DNA of 64,000 nt, from positions 1,798,001 through 1,862,000 of the forward strand of contig JBBMOL010000065.1 of assembly GCA_037954665.1 (NCBI GenBank), read 5' to 3'. The notes under the pieces were generated by a model, which saw only the letters and a program-made list of their open reading frames with translations, was not told the origin of the DNA and did no database searches. Source of the stretch: Laguncularia racemosa (taxonomy: Eukaryota; Streptophyta; Magnoliopsida; Myrtales; Combretaceae). This document shows positions 61,750 through 64,000 of this stretch, piece by piece; within the stretch, counting starts at the first letter, position 1, and each line of letters begins with the position of its first letter. The translations under genes were made by a program, and so were the position numbers.

Positions 61750-63079
61750 ACGATCATTTGCAAGCACAACTCTACTAAGGACAACGTTACACAAAGATCA
61801 TTGAGGTGCTCCCAAGGGATCTGCCACTACGGGCTCCAAAGCTGAACCAAACACATACATACAGCATATCATTTAACCACTTAAGCCAATTCATCAATTA
61901 ACACAAGTTCCATACATAGACTAACTTAAATAAGCACAAATCAACACGCAAATTACATGTACCTTAGATCCTAGTCTTAAGTACTTTTCGGTCTTGCACT
62001 TAACCTAATTGGAAATCTGTATACATTAACATTCTCTTCTTAGTATTCAATCTAAGATCAATATCATTATTAATCTCCTTAATCCTATTCATTTAATTTC
62101 TCTAAGGCTTTACTATTTATCTAGATTGCGTGGAATTAATTTAAATTGAAATTAAACAAACATATAATTATGTTATACTTTATTCAATACGGTCATATTA
62201 GGGACCGTGTTGCTCAACACGGGCTAAAGCACGACCATGTTGGTTAGCCATGTATCTCTCGGTGCATCTTTCCATTCCAACAAGATCGTGATCGTGTTAG
62301 GAGGTCGTATTGCCCTTGCTTAATACAGTCGAAATACGATCATGTTAGGTGGTCGTATATCTCTTGATGCACTTTTCCATTTTAACACGGTCGAAACACG
62401 ACCGTGTTGAGAGGTTGTGTTGCCCTTAACTTAACATAGTCGAAACATGACCGTGTTAGGAGACCATGTATCTCTCGGTGTACTTTTCCGTTTCAACACG
62501 GTCGAAACACAATTGTGTTGGGAAGCTGTGTTACCTTTGAAAATTCCACGAATCCTATTTCTATTACTTCAATTCATCTAAAACCTAATCCTTTCTATTC
62601 CTAAGCTTAACTAAGTTCTGAAAACATGTAATTATAACTAAATTACATATATTAGATTACTTACTTCAAATTCCCTATTAGTTGAATCCTCTCGGATTAT
62701 CGATTCTCCGCTCTCTTTCGTCCTTTCACACACCTCGTTTTTTGCATGAACAATTGATACTCATAATTACAATTTCCATAAATCCTATTTTGAAATTTGT
62801 ATAATGATTCTTTCCTCGAGTTCATGGAATTGGTTCGCTCCTTTTTCTTATCATCATCCTAGGTTTCTCGTATGAAGTGTTTGTTCTCTACAGCTCTGTT
62901 TACTGCTCAAAATGACAAAAATGATGCTCTCTAGGTCAACTTGTAGTATTTATATGCTCTGTGTGAAATGACCAATTTACCCCTCGAATTTTTATAAAAT
63001 TCCATCCTCGTCCTTAACTCTTTATGATAATACCTATTTTATATAAATGAATAAATAATTAAAATATTCATGTATTACA
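61750..63079 (-). mobile_element. Partial LTR of the 2.2-kb-LTR Gypsy family (copy D)
   Basis: Collinear with 21103-22401 and with 4700-5302. On the minus strand it begins cleanly at the LTR terminus TGTAATACATG (63079) and is truncated at about 61750. It contains the best hairpin of the array, AACACGGTCG, loop AAACA, CGACCGTGTT, at 62384-62408. No pol sequence adjoins. Confidence 0.8.
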
Positions 63080-64000
63080 TATGATTTGTACAATCGAGGG
63101 GATGGCACTAGTCACATCAGTGAGGACTACATTGATTATCTTTATTAAACAAACTATCAAATTTTGATTTAGCAGTTTTATTTGTTTCAAATTATAGTTA
63201 GTAGGTGATGTTGATTTTATTTAAATGTTAGAGAATTTTTTTCCTATCTCCTTGTTTGCTAAACGAAAGTATTATTAAGAGACCTTATTAATGAGAGATT
63301 TGATGGTTTTATGACATTAAATATGTGCTTATGTAGTTAGTTTTTAAACCTTATATGCTTATGTTGCAATATAAATAATGTGGCAAAATTGTCATATCTT
63401 GGTTTGGGGCTTAGCATGTACATGGATGCATATCCATCTAGTTAACAAAAATTGTATAAGAAAAAAATCCATAACTATCACAGGGTGTTCTAAAACCTAT
63501 AGACTTTATAAGGTATATATTCCATGGTATTTCCATAGGATCACCAAGTTTTAATTCTAATTTTCTATATTCTATATTTATGTAGTAGGGTATCAAGTAA
63601 GGGCTCTAGTCACCCTAATATCTAATACAATGGAATCTAAATTTAATTAATAGATTTTTATAGAAAATAAATGTAGTATGGGATTGATTTAAAAACTTGT
63701 ACAGTATGAGCAAGGTGGTGTTGTAATATATAAGGTATCTACGATAGTATGATACCTAATATGATAAAAAATTAAAAACTATACTTTTATATTTTTCTCA
63801 TTTCCAATCCAATATGATAAAAAAAATTAAGACTGCTTATATATTTTTATCATTTTCAATCCAATACTTTAGTAAGTTTAATATTTGAAATGGTCAATAT
63901 TATGACACTGTTCCAAAATTGTAGTCTCTCTATCTATAAACATGCACAACTTTTAAAACTAAAATCATGATGACACTTAATTATTAATTTATAATAATCA
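63080..64000. other. Intergenic sequence ending in a dispersed repeat copy
   Basis: 63080-63480 shows nothing recognisable. From about 63480 to the window end lies a copy of the dispersed repeat, collinear with parts of 56385-56640 and 58890-58995, running off the window edge. Confidence 0.55.

Noticed and set aside
1..64000. CRISPR arrays, bacterial operons, organellar DNA insertions, defence islands
   Set aside because: No regular spacer arrays and no bacterial, plastid or mitochondrial gene sequence recognised; the tandem repeats seen are LTR-internal or microsatellite.

Overview
The window is nuclear DNA of a flowering plant, most likely a eudicot. The supports are spliced plant-specific genes (an NPF4-type transporter and a DUF1118/RIQ thylakoid protein), a nuclear tRNA-Ala, plant Ty3/Gypsy, Ty1/Copia and L1-type elements primed or structured as in plants, and AT-rich intergenic DNA. 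I could not name the genus. Only three loci look functional: the NPF4 gene (36194-39800, +, four exons), tRNA-Ala(AGC) (40417-40489, +) and a two-exon RIQ/DUF1118 gene (41163-42569, -). They form a roughly 6.5 kb island. A HIR (SPFH/prohibitin) gene relic at 48988-50598 is a pseudogene.

Layout. 1-3955: AT-rich, no gene. 3956-5302: partial LTR of a 2.2-kb-LTR Gypsy family, followed by a 5'-truncated L1-type LINE (5462-7428, -) with a 14-bp target duplication. 8030-10400: three stacked low-complexity blocks (pyrimidine, RNY triplets, TG). 10401-18150: old repetitive DNA carrying a structurally complete 5.2-kb CRM-like Gypsy element (12244-17487, TSD ATAAA) that lacks most of RT and all of RNase H. 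18150-22401: Gypsy pol relic on the minus strand between two partial LTRs. 23780-25880: Copia pol relic (-). 27726-33311: complete 5.6-kb chromovirus (+, TSD TCTTA), recently inserted judging from LTR similarity but with several nonsense codons. 33317-36193: intergenic. 36194-42742: the gene island. 45965-48176: solo LTR of the same 2.2-kb LTR family (TSD ATATA). 48988-50598: HIR pseudogene. 50913-56250: full-length but dead LINE (+) with a 12-bp TSD, inserted into a dispersed unclassified repeat that recurs at 56262-57085, 58890-58995 and 63480-64000. 61750-63079: another partial LTR.

The NPF4 gene would encode a proton-coupled plasma-membrane or endomembrane transporter, and the RIQ gene a grana protein affecting LHCII organisation. 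They are unrelated neighbours, not a pathway. I found no convincing new biological system. The most unusual signals are the LTR-encoded CR-like tail of the CRM-like element with in-frame internal deletions, hairpin-forming AACACGGTCG/CGACCGTGTT arrays in LTRs, the 2.4-kb three-block low-complexity tract, and a dispersed repeat family I cannot classify. All boundaries and alignments were made by eye.
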